From positions 1 to 33,192 of the IMG/VR virus record IMGVR_UViG_3300021438_000050: 33,192 bases of DNA. One strand, 5' to 3'. Position 1 is the stretch's first letter, and each line of letters opens with the position of its first letter. Of this stretch, positions 10,201 to 16,617 are shown in pieces. The DNA is from a virus. Under the pieces are notes generated by a model that had not been told where the DNA came from, made no database searches, and saw only the letters and a program-made list of their open reading frames with translations. The translations under genes were made by a program, and so were the position numbers.

Positions 10201-10644
10201 GCCCACGCCGGCCGCGCCGCGCGACGCGCCGAACACGCCCGCACCGACATCGCCGGCCAGGGTGTTCTTGGCGCTGGGGTGGCTGGTGAGGTACTTCGCC
10301 ACCGCGCTCGCACCGTCCACGAACGCACCCAGCGCGTCGGTGTCGTCGTGCACCAGGCGGGCGAAGTCCGGGTCGAGCATGCGCTGCTGCAGCACCGGGT
10401 GCTTGCCGGCCACCTGCGCCGCGCTGTTGGCCTTGTCCTCCAGGCGCGACTCGGGCCAGGTGTTGACCACGGCCTCCACCGGCAGGCCCAGGCGGCCAGC
10501 CACGCGACGCTGCGCCGCAAAGGTGTCGCCCTGGAACTGGTCGGCCTGCTGCGCGGTGGCGCGCACCGCGGCGCCATCCAGCGCCTGGCGGCCCCGGATC
10601 TTGTCGAGCAGGGCCTGGTCTTCGGGCGTCAGTTCACCGGCCAT
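1294..10644 (-). CDS. Giant polyvalent virion protein (3116 aa) with ADP-ribosyltransferase-like and zincin-like modules
   Basis: One uninterrupted 3116-residue frame in the place of the very large internal or ejected proteins of Bcep22-like podophages. Modules by residue: 175-370, glycine/alanine-rich hydrophobic segments; 605-730, an ART-like module (GYHFSKQDRTLLS, RPEAGVG, LGYRGY); 840-1055, a helical module with GPKVNSFFLNLIG and VTNDAWMA; 1235-1530, a module with PDNPAVKEAYENLIRQTLDQ and later VHDAFGH, GEENAW and ETRGQNSWLNYGPHG; 1545-1790, an ART-PolyVal-type domain (AYHGTPHRGIDKFS, GWGLYFAGK, then GIRGISYP); about 1845-1960, a zincin-like HESGH (H1862) with FAESFEQYL downstream; 1980-2450, coiled-coil-rich; 2780-3116, a C-terminal LPD38-like region with hydrophobic helices. 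The ATG follows GGAG by 7 nt and overlaps the preceding gene by 11 nt. Family knowledge suggests delivery with phage DNA to modify or protect against host factors. Individual activities are inference. Confidence 0.85.
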   Translation of the reverse strand: MAGELTPEDQALLDKIRGRQALDGAAVRATAQQADQFQGDTFAAQRRVAGRLGLPVEAVVNTWPESRLEDKANSAAQVAGKHPVLQQRMLDPDFARLVHDDTDALGAFVDGASAVAKYLTSHPSAKNTLAGDVGAGVFGASRGAAGVGQAAAELAAPLLDPLERYPGLGGNPLRRLAEGFAMQGAAADAQRKALSPAQPGVVAGGVSSGVQSLTQNLLTLPLAFLPGGQAAALAGMSAQTGGDAYQQGREQGMPMSQALPFAASQAAIEYATEVIPLATLLKNLKGGTSLVRTALTDAAQEIPGEQVATLLQDLNEWAVLPENKDKPFSAYLEERPSAAAQTLIATLIGVGGNVAVGHGLTHVLGAAAIDAEKAHRAENSAATLTELMKLQAAMKLHERAPDVSGGLMQALAEGTDGAPTEVRFDARTLVDALQQAGVEPAQIARVLPTAAAGLVEAVAAGGEVTVPVGEFSQLAGTPLEQVLLQHARIGDNELSQAEAKEASSKASADVQAKAEEVLAQASQDDAARASAEAVRQRVFDELQKAGRFTADVNTAYAALHAAFFATMAQRTGTTAEELFNRHALKVQATSPVGEAYRDAGLPGAINVEGYHFSKQDRTLLSTSFFGTGLKGSARDEIMAHPDARLRERLSFYFDKGTGVRPEAGVGARAHRVQLTGVYDADADPLKLRTGDARAFESKLLDLGYRGYATRLEGTQPGQVIMLGRQTFQPELLGAQSQIEAGQKVEPLPAAEATWTTQAAGQPEHLQAKLQRMQASPAWANYDLRIAGGELQSRPKQAAPLEQSRVKDMTPAVRKLLKNLTPTEQRKITDATAAKVIAQLQSLPSAKEMAAVALGGQAKRGWYKASAETISAVFGPDGPRFAALLAATSPQCSVETNLLNALNIWKNWTEQGRPTDREAIIDVMGQSVQGGRGRASVLDAWINNSVRALTEENPAGAATSRVMLSGPKVNSFFLNLIGVAGEVTNDAWMANYALIDQVMFAGSMNVLGTDPGKGSGYLAMSARTREAAAYLTKVTGDTWTPAEVQETVWSWAKTLYELQVGDMTATRALQEGKLTDDLINATPDFSSLFNDPTYGAILKEAGYADKLDALASAQRPDAGVADEATQPGGEAAAFDPEAQRKLQLQAARRLERLRAQRAAGSYEQGGLNGNRGPGAPGGSLAPLAGAPTVAGASGPDPRLVAVAEQYAAERGIALRRQDRYVEVDPVRAARIAQAYADMPNEPDNPAVKEAYENLIRQTLDQYHALQAAGYVFYLHDETNDPYAGNPWNAMRDLRANQRMGVFATEAGFGVGAELNVGLADPAGGPQLDPAAVIQAIRDAGGEVEANAVHTSDTEPTVVVKLKAPLTPEQGDALSKALGQEAIAQRLDNGTGDLFGPKAEAWGPYNPDYFLRLDGAKASDKVNPLLADTGIEWGFGSPDGPKRRVLANDLFRAVHDAFGHGLEGAGFRAQGEENAWQAHVRLFTGSAVGAITSETRGQNSWLNYGPHGAANQTAKVEDTVFAEQKTGLMPEWTWTEGRAGDMDSLAQTAYHGTPHRGIDKFSADKIGTGEGHQAFGWGLYFAGKREIAEHYRQKLTNHNPHALVFDGKTYNGMLGADAVRFARDVAGKDGLSKAATDVLAALVMKHKGDMLAANDDISANIIVAEDEPAPAKEWTELYGWIQSHDEAFNPPDGGQVYEVDIPGDDEMLHWDKPLSEQPGVARKAADSLLDRMPADWLEDVLDRLNVERDELTGQDMLKVVKRALMDDALIPEREAEQAAIDGDLAKAASLVMMDAGIRGISYPVGSLSGKADSSARNYVVFSGDDVAIRNQFYQVSAESPRALFTPGTNAITLLQGADLSSFLHESGHFFLEVLTDIGSRTDAPADVARDVDTLMTWFGTTLPEWQQLSVSQKRKHHERFAESFEQYLLEGKAPSTELRPVFRRFRAWMLNVYRSLKDFLDGRKATPGGAPDGLGLSDEVRAVFDRMLAVDAAIKEAEATQHLVPAFREKPAGMTDVAWQAYQAQAEAVEEGAVDKLQARSLRDLRWLANARSRRIKEMQAQVKDQRKAVMAEVAAEVDAMPVYQAMRWLRKGEMTTADGEEVKAEKGFRLSTSALAEMYPDTALDNPDLGKLKGLTAANGLHPDVVAGMFGYTSGDQLVRTIIDAEPRTSVIEGMTDQRMLERHGDVSSPEGLARAVDEALHDEARGRFLATELAALRDGVASPKLTSAVDSAVAKADRARSAAGRKVAGPTPRVLAKAAREFGRQLAGRRKVRELKPGLHAAAETRAAKAAEKALAAGDMAAAAQAKQDQLLQHYANKASAEALDQVERGREYLKKFDKAVLKGLDQEYTDQIHKLLERVDLRKQSNTALDRRAKLAAWIAEQEDLGIEPDIPDYLLEDAQLTSYRDMTVEQFLGLLDTVRQIEHLGRLKNKLLTAQDQREFATIVQTIVDGIVAHAGNRKGITRTPADTLGRALKGLRNFGAAHIKVATWARIMDGGKDGGPVWEYFVRNANERGDWETERIAKATADLTSIMQPLLDAAKLGGKGTWFPSIGSSLNKEQVLAIALNTGNDGNLQRLLGGEGWTLDQLQPVLATLTPADWKAVQSIWDYFETFRPEIGAKEKRVFGKEPEWIEPGSPVTDAQGLRGGYYPIKYDPSASGKAEQHASAEEAKAQLKGAYNAATTRRSFTKSRAEEVVGRPLLYTLAGVYTGVQDVIHDLAWHEWLIDTNRLLRNQAIDSTIRKRYGPEVVGQFKSWRDDIAAGNQGANSALEMALGRLRQSVSVAGLGFNVVSALMQPLGLTQSIVRIGAKWVGKGVMQSLASPLGAARKTNEMSSFMRSRSRTRLRELNELRNRVQGQSGVKRAISENAYRMMMAFQQLVDVPTWLGAYEKAVADGNDDKRAVALADQAVIDAQGGGQAKDLAAIERGGPALKLFTTFYSFMNTAANLGAARAMTSERTAAGRAKLAADMLLLYTVPAVLGALLKDAITPGDSGNDDWEKLARKLLAEQLSFLMGLFVVGREFGQVATTVTGAGQPRDYAGPPGLRAIGDAYKFSTQAAQGEFDDSFRKAAINLLGDIFGLPSAQLNRSITGTQALVEGQTQNPAAVLLGYQEPR

Positions 10645-12391
10645 CGAGGAGCTCCGGGTTCTCGGCGACGAAGCGCGAGAGGTTCGCGGGGGTGGGCGCG
10701 TAGCGCTGCTTGTCGGCCTCGGTCTTGGCGCCCTTCAGCAGTTCCTGCATCAGGCCGGCGGCGCGGGCGCGCACGGCCTCGGGCAGCACCAGGCGCTCGC
10801 GCTCGGCCGGCGTCGTGGCCAGCAGCGGCACCGACTTGTTGGGCAGCAGCGTGCGGTTGACGATGACCACGCGGCTGAATTCGCGGTTGATCACCGCGGT
10901 GCGCTCGGCCGCGGTGAGCTGGCGCTTCTTGTCGGCCTGCTCCTGGCGGATGGCCGACTCGACCGCGTTCTTCGCCTCGACCAGGACGCCCTTCTGCTCC
11001 TCGCTCAGGCCCTTCTTGTTGGGGTTCAGCCCCGCGCGCTGCGCGAAGACGTTGAACTCGTCGTTGTCCAGGCGGGCCTCGCTCAGGCCGCCGGGCTTCT
11101 GCAGCGCGTCCCACTTCTTCAGCAGGTCGTCGGCCTTCTCGCGGCCGACCAGGCGCTGCGCGGCCATGACCTCCTCGCGCGTCATCCGCGCCAGCAGGTC
11201 AGGGTTCTGCAGGCGCATGTAGTCATCCCAGTTGCGGATGGCCAGCAGGTGGTCCTGGACCTGCAGACGGTGCAGATCGCGCGAGGCCTCATCGGCCTGT
11301 GCGCGGATCCGGGCGTGCAGGCGCTGCTCCTGCTCGTAGGTGATGCGGTCCTGCTCGTGCGCGGGCAGCGCCTGCCAGGCGTCGCTCGTGCGAGCCTTGC
11401 TCAGCGGCATGCCCGCATTGAGCTGGGCGTAGACCGCGTTCACGTTGCCGGTCATGCGCTCCTTCTCGGCCGTCTGCTGCGCCTGCACGAGCTCGTCCAG
11501 GGCCTGGCGCGCAGCATTGCGGCGAGTCGGGTCGTTGCCGAAGCGCTTGTCGATGGCCGCCAGCATCTGGTCGGTCTGCACCGGCGCGAAGTCAGCCTTC
11601 GGGCCCAGGGCTTGCCAGACCTCCTGCGCGGCTGCGGCGCCATCGACCGCGGCGCCGATCTGCTCCAGCTTGGGCAGGATCTGCCGGCGACCGGCGTCGC
11701 TGATCTCGCCGCGCGCGTTGACCTCGTCGTAGTAGGCCTGGGCCGCCTTCGGGTCGCGGCGCACCAACTGTGTCAGCACGGCGTCGTGCAGCACCGTGCT
11801 GTTCGTCAGCCGGTCCTGGCTGACCTGGTCCGCGTCCCAGCCCTTCAGCGCCCCGTAGGCCGCGCTGCGCTGCTTGATGTCGGCCAGGGCCTTGGCCACG
11901 GCGTCGGGCGTGCCGATGCGCGCGGCCTCCTCGATCGACGCGCTGTTGGACGCCCGGTAGGCACCCTCGGCCGCGCCGTTGAGCTGCTGCTCACGGTAGC
12001 TGTGGGCGTTGGCCACGCTCTGCAGCTGGCTCTGCCGCAGGGACTTGCTGACCAGCTGCCTGGCGCGCGGGCTCAGGTCCGGGCCGACCGTCTCGGCCGC
12101 GGTCTTCCACCAGGTGTCGACCTCGTCCGGGTAGGTCTGTGCCTTCTCGCCCTGCCGCTGGCGGCGCAGCTCGCCGTCGTAGTCGAGCCACTTCGCCCGC
12201 ACGGCGGCCTCCGCGTTGAACGCGGCGATCTGGTCCTGGCGCTCCTGGTAGCGGTCGAGCTCACCGGCCGCCGACTGCAGGCCTTGCGCCAGTGCGCGCT
12301 GCTCGCGGGTGACGTCGACCTGGTCGTAGCGTGCGCCGGGCAGCGCCTGCTCGATGACCTGTGGGCCGCCGTACTGGGGGACGACAGCCAT
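10634..12391 (-). CDS. Internal virion protein, helical (585 aa)
   Basis: A 585-residue protein that is almost entirely charged alpha-helix and coiled coil, with no signal peptide or membrane segment. It opens with MAVVPQYGGPQV, followed by long Ala/Gln/Arg-rich helices (DRYQERQDQIAAFNAEAAV, YPDEVDTWWKTAAETVGPDL). Proteins of this look and position, between a small membrane-type internal protein and a giant internal protein, are common in podoviruses. They are thought to be internal core or ejection proteins analogous to T7 gp15, although I see no residue-level similarity to T7. The start lies 3 nt after the preceding stop and its end overlaps the giant gene by 11 nt, so the three internal-protein genes are probably translated together. 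No enzymatic motif is recognisable. Confidence 0.7.
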   Translation of the reverse strand: MAVVPQYGGPQVIEQALPGARYDQVDVTREQRALAQGLQSAAGELDRYQERQDQIAAFNAEAAVRAKWLDYDGELRRQRQGEKAQTYPDEVDTWWKTAAETVGPDLSPRARQLVSKSLRQSQLQSVANAHSYREQQLNGAAEGAYRASNSASIEEAARIGTPDAVAKALADIKQRSAAYGALKGWDADQVSQDRLTNSTVLHDAVLTQLVRRDPKAAQAYYDEVNARGEISDAGRRQILPKLEQIGAAVDGAAAAQEVWQALGPKADFAPVQTDQMLAAIDKRFGNDPTRRNAARQALDELVQAQQTAEKERMTGNVNAVYAQLNAGMPLSKARTSDAWQALPAHEQDRITYEQEQRLHARIRAQADEASRDLHRLQVQDHLLAIRNWDDYMRLQNPDLLARMTREEVMAAQRLVGREKADDLLKKWDALQKPGGLSEARLDNDEFNVFAQRAGLNPNKKGLSEEQKGVLVEAKNAVESAIRQEQADKKRQLTAAERTAVINREFSRVVIVNRTLLPNKSVPLLATTPAERERLVLPEAVRARAAGLMQELLKGAKTEADKQRYAPTPANLSRFVAENPELLDGR

Positions 12392-12394
12392 GGC

Positions 12395-12853
12395 TCAGCC
12401 CTTGGTCCGGTACCACTGCCCGGCCACCGCGGGCGCGCTGGTCAGCAGGGAGGTGTTGAAGGCGTTGTTGGGGTCGTTCGCGGCCGACTGGATGCCGTAG
12501 TTGTTCTGCGCCACCGTGTGCGCCCAGGCGTCCTTGCGCGCGTTCGTGCGTGCCGTCGCGGCGTCGACCTGGCCGAAGAAGTCGGTCTGATCGATGATGT
12601 CGGCCGCGGTGCCCTCGCTGACGTCGATGCCCCGGGCGGCGTAGGCCGCGCGCTGCGCGCTGGCGATCTGCCGCGCGCGGCGCTGCGCCAGCATGGCCTG
12701 GTCCTCGCCGCGCTTCAGGTCGTCCTGCGCCTGCATCTCGGCGACCTTGGCGTTGTTGTTGGCGATGGCCCGATTGGCCGTGGCCTGGTTGCGCGCGGCT
12801 TGCGCGCCCACCAGCGCGGACACGATCATCGTGCCGACGACGAAGTAGCTCAT
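12395..12853 (-). CDS. T7 gp14-like internal virion protein (152 aa)
   Basis: The start is placed at the ATG at 12853 (MSYFVVGTMIVSALVGAQAA). It overlaps the upstream stop as TGATG and has GGAG 7 nt upstream. A longer in-frame start at 13021 would add 56 Arg/Pro-rich residues encoded inside the upstream gene and is unlikely. The product has an N-terminal hydrophobic segment at about residues 3-20, a charged helical middle (AQDDLKRGEDQAMLAQRRARQ), then AARGIDVSEGTAADII. That last pattern recurs in short podovirus internal proteins of the gp14 type. In T7, gp14 inserts in the host outer membrane as part of the DNA-ejection conduit. A similar role is inferred from the membrane-type N-terminus and from its position ahead of two large internal proteins. 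Confidence 0.65.
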   Translation of the reverse strand: MSYFVVGTMIVSALVGAQAARNQATANRAIANNNAKVAEMQAQDDLKRGEDQAMLAQRRARQIASAQRAAYAARGIDVSEGTAADIIDQTDFFGQVDAATARTNARKDAWAHTVAQNNYGIQSAANDPNNAFNTSLLTSAPAVAGQWYRTKG

Positions 12854-13278
12854 CAGTGCTCCAGGGCGGACGCGGGCCGCATGGCGTCGAGCAGGCGGAA
12901 GTCCTCGGTCACGGCGACGCGCTCGAACTCGTCGGGGTCCAGGCCGACCAGGTTGCTGTGCACGGTCGTGACCCAGGTGTCGGTGATTGCGGCCAGGGTG
13001 CGCTGCACGCCGGCCTTGCACTCCAGGGTGTGGTAGCCCTCGTAGTGCGTCAGGCCCGCCTGGTCGTAGACCCAGACGTCGCCCAGGATGAGCACCGCGT
13101 GGTCACGCAGGTGCAGCTTGCCGATGACCATGGAGCCGGCGCGCATGAACATCTCGCGCAGGTAGACCCCGCCGACGTTGAAGTGCCGGATCTCCGGGGT
13201 GGCCAGGGCTTCAGGGTGTGCCCGGGCCTGGGCCAGCAGGGCCTCGACCCGCTCGCGCATGTAGGTGCTGGTGTCCAT
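12853..13278 (-). CDS. Cupin-like phage protein
   Basis: A 141-residue protein. From about residue 38 onward it alternates beta-strand patterns typical of a small cupin/jelly-roll domain: YLREMFMRAGSMVIGKLHL, HAVLILGDVWVY, EGYHTLECKAGVQRTLAA, TWVTTVHSN. The His residues H56 and H60, an E near residue 85 and the H of TVHSN could line a metal pocket as in cupins, but this cannot be confirmed by eye. Small cupin-like proteins of unknown function occur in podovirus tail/internal-protein clusters. The start overlaps the upstream GNAT-type gene by 68 nt, an unusually long overlap for this phage. A second in-frame ATG at 13260 has no better ribosome site. The stop overlaps the next start as TGATG. 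Confidence 0.6.
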   Translation of the reverse strand: MDTSTYMRERVEALLAQARAHPEALATPEIRHFNVGGVYLREMFMRAGSMVIGKLHLRDHAVLILGDVWVYDQAGLTHYEGYHTLECKAGVQRTLAAITDTWVTTVHSNLVGLDPDEFERVAVTEDFRLLDAMRPASALEH

Positions 13279-13741
13279 CGGCGTGCATCTCGAAGCGGTG
13301 GAACATCTCGCCCCTCACGCCGAACGGCCCCGCAGGGTGGATGGTGAACCCCAGGCGGCGCAGCCAGCGGACGGCGACCACGTTGTCGGCGTGCACATAG
13401 TTCAGCAGGTGCTGAAACCCAGCCTCGAACGCCCCGTCAATGTAGCCCAGGGGGAGGCGCATAAGTGCCACGCGCTGCGCACGCATGGCCTCGGTGCCCA
13501 GCAGCCAGATGGCGCCGGTGGTGCTGAGCAGGCCGCCCAGCGGGGCGATGCCGAACATCGCGATCGGCTCACCGTCGAGCACGGCGGTGCGGGCGTGCAC
13601 CGAGGCCTCCAGCCCCTGGCGCAGCGCCCCGTAGGGTGTCAGCCCGACGGCCGCGCACTCGACGATGTCGATGTCCCGCAGGTGCACGGCCAGGGTCCTC
13701 GCATCGGAGGCCGTGGCCGGGCGCAGGACGACGTCAGCCAC
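13211..13741 (-). CDS. T7 gp13-like, GNAT-fold protein
   Basis: A 176-residue protein with a GNAT-like arrangement: LRPATASDARTLAVHL at the N-terminus, a central beta region (HARTAVLDGEPIAMFGIAP, GAIWLLGTEAM) and a C-terminal LNYVHADNVVAVRWLRRLGF. The last segment is the usual final helix and strand of GNAT proteins. The WLLGTEAM context matches the T7 gp13/DUF2833 family, which is associated with assembly of the internal virion core. The start codon is a GTG at 13741 and overlaps the nozzle gene stop by 8 nt. The last 25 residues are Gly/Pro/His-rich and are encoded in the 68-nt overlap with the next gene. Acetyltransferase activity is not established; the usual acetyl-CoA loop is not obvious. 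Confidence 0.65.
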   Translation of the reverse strand: MADVVLRPATASDARTLAVHLRDIDIVECAAVGLTPYGALRQGLEASVHARTAVLDGEPIAMFGIAPLGGLLSTTGAIWLLGTEAMRAQRVALMRLPLGYIDGAFEAGFQHLLNYVHADNVVAVRWLRRLGFTIHPAGPFGVRGEMFHRFEMHADGHQHLHARAGRGPAGPGPGTP

Positions 13742-15962
13742 CGAGCGTGACGTCCAGCGCGATGGCGGCCACGGTGAGCGGCAGCGGGCGGTCCTGGCGC
13801 ACGCACATTGCGCCGTCGGTGCCCCAGGTGGGGTCGATGACCATGGCGGCCTCGAAGGTGCGCAGCGCCGGTGCGGAGCCGGGCGTGTCGGAGACCTGGC
13901 GCGCGGGGTACTCGCGCAGCTTCGCCGTCGTCGGCCCGGCCTTGATCAGCGCGCTGTCGACCACCCGCAGGAAGACCTTGTTCACGTTCTTCATCGTGCC
14001 CTGGCCGGCGGCCTGCGCGCCCTCGACGGCGAGCGGCAGCGTCTGCAGGTCGCTGACGTAGGGCAGGCCCACCTGCACCTTCTCCGCGGCGGTGGCCAGC
14101 GTGATGGCGCCGGCGGTGACCGTCTGCTCCGGCACGTCGGCGCCGTCGGCCAGGATCTGCACGGTCTTGCCTTCGAGGTGCCACAGGCCGCTGATCGTGG
14201 TGGCGGCCGCGCCGGCGTAGGTCAGCGCGCTGTCGACGAAGATGGCGTCCTCCTGGTCCGTGAAGTAGCGCGTCCTCAGCCGCTCGATGTAGCGCACCGC
14301 CCGGCCGTTGATCGTGCGCTTGACGATGGCGTAGAGCACGTCCTCGCCGGCCTCGGGGATGGTGGCCACCGACTCGAAGGTGCCGTCGGTGGTGTGCCGG
14401 TGCCAGCCATAGACCTGCTGGTCGGGCACGTAGGTCATGGCCAGCAGCGCGCCGTCGGAGCGCACTGCCCACAGCACGGCCTCGGGCGCGCGGGTGAACG
14501 CGAGCTCGGAGATCGTGTAGCCGTTGAACAGGTGCGTGGCCAGCAGGCTGACGTCCTGGCTGCGGTAGTAGCCCGTGCCGTTGGGGTCGTAGCTGAGCTC
14601 GCGCACGCGCGACCCCTGGTACTGCACGTAGAGCGCCGACTGCGGCGTCAGCACGGGCTGGGCCTCGGCCGCGCCGCTGAAGCCCTGGGGCTTGATGCTG
14701 ATGGACGTGGGCGTGACCGCGGAGTCCGCCGTCGAGTAGATGCGGAACTCGCCACCCACCGTCAGCGCGATCATGTCGGCCAGCGGGATCAGGTGGCGGA
14801 TGGCGTTCTGCTGCGTGGCCGCGATGCGGAACTCCATGCCGTCATCGTCGCGCGAGGGGATCGAGCTGGTGAGGTTCGAGAGCGTGCCGTTGCGCGTGGC
14901 CCAGACCGTCTGCGGCTTGTCGAGCGTGCCCGCGAACCAGCGGCGGCGCTCGTAGTGCGCCGCGGTTGACGGGTAGGCCCCGGCCGCGCCGTTCAGCGTC
15001 AGGTTGGCCTCGGGCGGGCTGAGCGTGGTGTCGGCGACGATGTTGTCGTCGACGAGCGAGAGGCCCGTGGTCTGGCCGATGAAGCCGTAGATGCCGCCGC
15101 GCAGCTTGTAGACGTAGTAGCGCGACGCGCCGGTGGCGGCCGACCAGGTGATCGTGTTGAAGTTGCCGGCCAGGCTCAGGTTGTTGCTGCAGCTGGAGCT
15201 GCTCGACGCGAGCGACTCGGTCACCAGGTCGGAGGCCACCGACGTCACGACGTAGGTCTGCGTCGTGAGGTTCGTGGCCACCGCCACCGTGGCCGTGGCC
15301 GTCACGCCCGTGGGCGCCGCCAGCGTGGGCGTGAAGCTCACGGTGCTGAACGACCAGGACGTCGCGCCGGCGCGGCTGAGCTCCTGGGCCGACGCCACGG
15401 TGGTCGTCAGGGTCAGCACGTCGCTGTCCTGCGCGTGCGTGAGGCCCAGCACCTGGTCCGCAGTGAACGGGCTGACCAGGGTGTAGACCCGGGCCGCGGT
15501 GGTGCCACTGGGCACGGTGGCCGCGCCCCAGAGGTCCTTCGTGGTGAAGTGGTTCGCGTCGGTGACCGTGATGCGGTGGAAGCGCGTGCCGATGAACACA
15601 TCGTCGCCGGTCGACCAGCCGTGGCCCGCCACCCGGACGGTGCTGCCGACGATGCTGACGATGGCCTTGGCCGTCTCCAGCAGCGTGCCATCGCCGTCGT
15701 GGAAGCGCACGTAGAGGTCGCCGAACTCCAGGATGATGGCCTGCAGCGCGCTGAACACGAACGGGATCAGTCGGCTGCGCTTCGTCGAGTCCTTCGTCTC
15801 GTTGACGAAGAAGAACCCGGCGCGCCGGGCCGCGGGCCCGTGCGGCAGCACCATGAAGTTCAGCGCCGTGGCCAGGCCCGTCTGGAACTTCGGAAGGTCC
15901 AGGCGCCCGTACAGCTCGGGCGTGATCTCGCCGCCCGCGAACGATCGGAGAAGCGTCTTCAT
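13734..15962 (-). CDS. Tail nozzle/tail tubular protein B-like
   Basis: A 742-residue structural protein with the N-terminus LRSFAGGEITPELYGRLDL followed by NFMVLPHGPAARRAGFFFV. This is the recognisable start of podovirus tail-nozzle (T7 gp12-type) proteins. The bulk is beta-rich, including WFAGTLDKPQTVWATRNG, DDDGMEFRIAATQQNAIRHL, MIALTVGGEFRIYS and a late YIERLRTRYF. Residues about 215-315 form a fibronectin type III-like insert (PTGVTATATVAV, YVVTSVASDLVTES, ITWSAATGASRYYVYK, YGFIGQTTG). The protein should form the distal part of the short tail below the adaptor ring, through which DNA and internal proteins are ejected. The start overlaps the adaptor stop as ATGA, so the two are probably translationally coupled. 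Length is close to that of other podovirus nozzle proteins. Confidence 0.85.
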   Translation of the reverse strand: MKTLLRSFAGGEITPELYGRLDLPKFQTGLATALNFMVLPHGPAARRAGFFFVNETKDSTKRSRLIPFVFSALQAIILEFGDLYVRFHDGDGTLLETAKAIVSIVGSTVRVAGHGWSTGDDVFIGTRFHRITVTDANHFTTKDLWGAATVPSGTTAARVYTLVSPFTADQVLGLTHAQDSDVLTLTTTVASAQELSRAGATSWSFSTVSFTPTLAAPTGVTATATVAVATNLTTQTYVVTSVASDLVTESLASSSSSCSNNLSLAGNFNTITWSAATGASRYYVYKLRGGIYGFIGQTTGLSLVDDNIVADTTLSPPEANLTLNGAAGAYPSTAAHYERRRWFAGTLDKPQTVWATRNGTLSNLTSSIPSRDDDGMEFRIAATQQNAIRHLIPLADMIALTVGGEFRIYSTADSAVTPTSISIKPQGFSGAAEAQPVLTPQSALYVQYQGSRVRELSYDPNGTGYYRSQDVSLLATHLFNGYTISELAFTRAPEAVLWAVRSDGALLAMTYVPDQQVYGWHRHTTDGTFESVATIPEAGEDVLYAIVKRTINGRAVRYIERLRTRYFTDQEDAIFVDSALTYAGAAATTISGLWHLEGKTVQILADGADVPEQTVTAGAITLATAAEKVQVGLPYVSDLQTLPLAVEGAQAAGQGTMKNVNKVFLRVVDSALIKAGPTTAKLREYPARQVSDTPGSAPALRTFEAAMVIDPTWGTDGAMCVRQDRPLPLTVAAIALDVTLGG

Positions 15963-16609
15963 CGCGAGCGGATGTGTTGAGGTAGATGGTCGCCGCGTTC
16001 GGCGCTGCCGTTGGCGTCGTCCATGGCCGCGCTGGCGCGCTGGCGTGCCGCCATGCTGAGCAGCGACGTGGCCGTCTTGCGGCCCTCGTCACCCTTGATG
16101 ATCGGCCCGGCCAGCATGGCGCCCAGGCGCATGGCCAGGTAGAGGCAGAACTGCTCGGTGAACTTGGTGGTGTCGGTGACGTCGCGCGTGTAGAGCAGCA
16201 CGGCCTCGGGCTCGTTGGTGAGCAGCACGCCGTCCTCGACCTCGAAGTCGGCCGTGCCGCGCTCGGTCCAGAAGTTGAGCTCGTCGACGGTCAGGAAGGT
16301 GCCCCAGGGCCAGACCAGGAAGTCGACCAGGGCGGTCTGCTGCAGCACGCGCTTGGGGCTCAGGCAGTCGGCCGGCAGCGCGTAGGCGTAGGCCCACACC
16401 GTGCTCGGGTTGGTCACCGTGGCCAGGGCTGCGCGCGTCTTGCTCCAGGTGAAGGTGCCCTCCTCCAGCGCTGTCTTGCGGACGATGGGGTAGAAGCGCG
16501 CGCACAGGCCGGCCTCGACGCTGCCGTCAGGAGGCGTGATCGAGGTGATCGTGGCGTCCGCGCCGATGAGGCTCAGCCCGATGTTGCAGATGTCGGCGAC
16601 CGAGGACAT
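15959..16609 (-). CDS. Tail adaptor/tail tubular protein A-like
   Basis: A 216-residue protein matching the T7 gp11-type adaptor that binds the portal ring and carries the nozzle. It begins SSVADICNIGLSLIGAD, the typical first helix. It continues with ARFYPIVRKTALEEGTFTWSK and YALPADCLSPKRVL, then ends with a helical segment (FTEQFCLYLAMRLGAMLAGPI). An AGGAG ribosome site sits 5 nt upstream and includes the stop codon of the preceding gene (TAGGAG). The stop overlaps the nozzle start. This order, adaptor then nozzle, is conserved in podovirus tail modules, which makes the call firm even though individual residues are variable. Confidence 0.85.
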   Translation of the reverse strand: MSSVADICNIGLSLIGADATITSITPPDGSVEAGLCARFYPIVRKTALEEGTFTWSKTRAALATVTNPSTVWAYAYALPADCLSPKRVLQQTALVDFLVWPWGTFLTVDELNFWTERGTADFEVEDGVLLTNEPEAVLLYTRDVTDTTKFTEQFCLYLAMRLGAMLAGPIIKGDEGRKTATSLLSMAARQRASAAMDDANGSAERGDHLPQHIRSR

Positions 16610-16617
16610 GGGATCTC

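Noticed and set aside
12854-13021. N-terminal extension of the gp14-like protein to 13021
   Set aside because: The added residues are Arg/Pro/His-rich and lie inside the cupin-like gene. The ATG at 12853 has a ribosome site, a TGATG coupling and a natural hydrophobic N-terminus.
14842-16092. 416-codon second minus-strand frame in the nozzle gene
   Set aside because: Arg/Pro/His-rich composition without structure, fully contained in the nozzle and adaptor genes in another frame.
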